This document shows, in pieces, positions 63,194-64,000 of a DNA stretch of 64,000 nucleotides. The DNA is taken from the NCBI RefSeq assembly GCF_023700005.1, contig NZ_JAMLJK010000001.1, positions 372,001 through 436,000 of the forward strand, in the 5' to 3' direction. Position 1 is the first letter of the stretch. The number at the start of each line of letters is the position of its first letter. This stretch comes from Larsenimonas rhizosphaerae (GTDB lineage Bacteria; Pseudomonadota; Gammaproteobacteria; Pseudomonadales; Halomonadaceae). The notes beneath the pieces were generated by a model that ran no database searches, was not told where the DNA came from, and saw only the letters and a list, made by a program, of their open reading frames with translations. Both the position numbers and the translations under genes were made by a program.

Positions 63194-64000
63194 TCAGTAG
63201 GCCCTGAAGCGGTAATCCTCAAGCCCGGCGGTGTCGACCGGCATGGAAAAGAGCGAGCCGGACAGCGGCGCCTGCTGCAGGGCCTCGTCACTCATGTGCT
63301 GCCGTGCGGTGGTCACAAACAGCGTGCGGCGGTCTTTGCCGCCGAACGCCACTTTGGTGGGTTGCGGTACCGGCAGGGGGTGGTGGGACAGCAGCTCGCC
63401 TTCCGGCGACAGTTCGATCACGGCACTGCCGGCATACAGGGCACACCAGTAGTGGCCGTTCCGGTCGACCGCGGCGCCATCCGGGTAGCCTTCAATGCCC
63501 AGGGTATCGAGGTCCACCCAGTGCGTTGCCGGGCCAATCCTGCCGGTATCAAGGTCAAAGGCGTGGCGGTCAATGCGTCGATGAGGTGAGTCTGCATGGT
63601 ACAGCCAGCGCTGGTCCGGGCTGAACGCAAGGCCGTTGGCAATGGTGATGCCCTCAAGGTGCTGTTCAATGCTCTGCTGGTAGCTGAACAGGGCGCCGAC
63701 GGGGTCGGACTCACCATCATGCTTGGTACCGACCCAGAAACGTCCGCGCGCATCACAACGCCCGTCATTGCACCAGCTCACGTTCGAGTCCTGCGGACCA
63801 TCAACGAGGCAGTGCTGTTTCCGGCCCTCGGCATCCAGCCGCCAGAGCCCTGAGCGGGTGGCAGCCACAAAGCCGCCATCGTCGTGCAGGGCAACGCAGG
63901 CCAGGGGTTCGTCAATGGTGATGTAGTCGGGCGCCGACTCGCCCGGGTCAAGCCAGTACAGCCGACCTTCCCGAATATCCACCCAGTAAAGTCGAGCCGT
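63194..64000 (-). CDS. SMP-30/gluconolactonase-family protein, 5' end outside window
   Basis: The open frame continues past the right edge; 268 residues are present and only a short N-terminal piece (the first Glu-bearing strand) is missing. SMP-30 features are ARLYWVDIREGRLYWLDPG, NDGRCDARGRFWVGTK, ITIANGLAFSPDQRWLYHADS, EGYPDGAAVDRNGHYWCALY and RTLFVTTA. The conserved Asn and Asp metal ligands in NGLAF and PDG are present. Family members open sugar lactones to aldonates, which could feed the pentonate pathway encoded at 27-33 kb. A GTG at 63982 is not the true start because homologous sequence extends upstream. Confidence 0.9.
   Translation of the reverse strand, partial: TARLYWVDIREGRLYWLDPGESAPDYITIDEPLACVALHDDGGFVAATRSGLWRLDAEGRKQHCLVDGPQDSNVSWCNDGRCDARGRFWVGTKHDGESDPVGALFSYQQSIEQHLEGITIANGLAFSPDQRWLYHADSPHRRIDRHAFDLDTGRIGPATHWVDLDTLGIEGYPDGAAVDRNGHYWCALYAGSAVIELSPEGELLSHHPLPVPQPTKVAFGGKDRRTLFVTTARQHMSDEALQQAPLSGSLFSMPVDTAGLEDYRFRAY

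Overview
The window looks like a chromosomal segment of a halophilic gammaproteobacterium of the Halomonadaceae type (Halomonas, Kushneria or Chromohalobacter relatives). The basis is the thrB-DUF2782-polA neighbourhood shared with pseudomonads and halomonads, roughly 60 percent G+C, and the mix of gene families. I cannot fix genus or species from the sequence alone. There are no rRNA or tRNA genes, insertion sequences or CRISPR arrays.

Layout: 1-4.6 kb holds partial homoserine kinase, a DUF2782 protein, a DUF3050 protein and DNA polymerase I. 4.6-13.5 kb holds an MFS exporter, an SDR oxidoreductase, a CHASE-PAS histidine kinase divergent from a PAS-GGDEF-EAL protein, and an arsRCB arsenic operon. 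13.8-17.5 kb holds a probable CsrB/Rsm-type regulatory RNA on the minus strand, a methyl-accepting chemotaxis protein and an AMIN-amidase-LysM cell-wall hydrolase. 17.5-25.2 kb holds a CynX-like transporter, the ergothioneine pair egtB-egtD, a Yellow/MRJP-like secreted protein and a family 3 glycosidase. 25.2-25.7 kb carries two tandem copies of what looks like a Fur-repressed small RNA of about 115 nt. 25.8-34.2 kb holds a TupA-like ATP-grasp protein, an AT-rich gap, and a sugar-acid operon (GntP permease, IlvD/Edd dehydratase, AraD1-aldehyde dehydrogenase fusion) with a divergent LysR regulator.

34.3-43 kb holds a DCC thioredoxin-like protein, a zinc alcohol dehydrogenase, a PhoD-like phosphatase, 3-methyladenine glycosylase, an MccF-like S66 peptidase, and a TetR-controlled EmrAB-type efflux pair. 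43-50.8 kb holds two consecutive paoABC-like molybdenum hydroxylase operons; only the second has a Tat signal on its iron-sulfur subunit. 51-57.1 kb is a LacI-controlled ribose-type ABC import operon with a DUF2291 lipoprotein and a FucU-like mutarotase. 57.2-64 kb holds a YccS-like membrane protein, a periplasmic glycerophosphodiesterase, a YncE-like beta-propeller behind Fur boxes, a CbiM-like transporter behind a cobalamin riboswitch, and the 3' part of an SMP-30-type lactonase.

The genes point to sugar and sugar-acid uptake with non-phosphorylative oxidation to 2-oxoglutarate, metal and arsenic homeostasis, and redox protection. The most distinctive content is RNA-based regulation: the tandem Fur-box small RNAs, the CsrB-like RNA and the B12 riboswitch.
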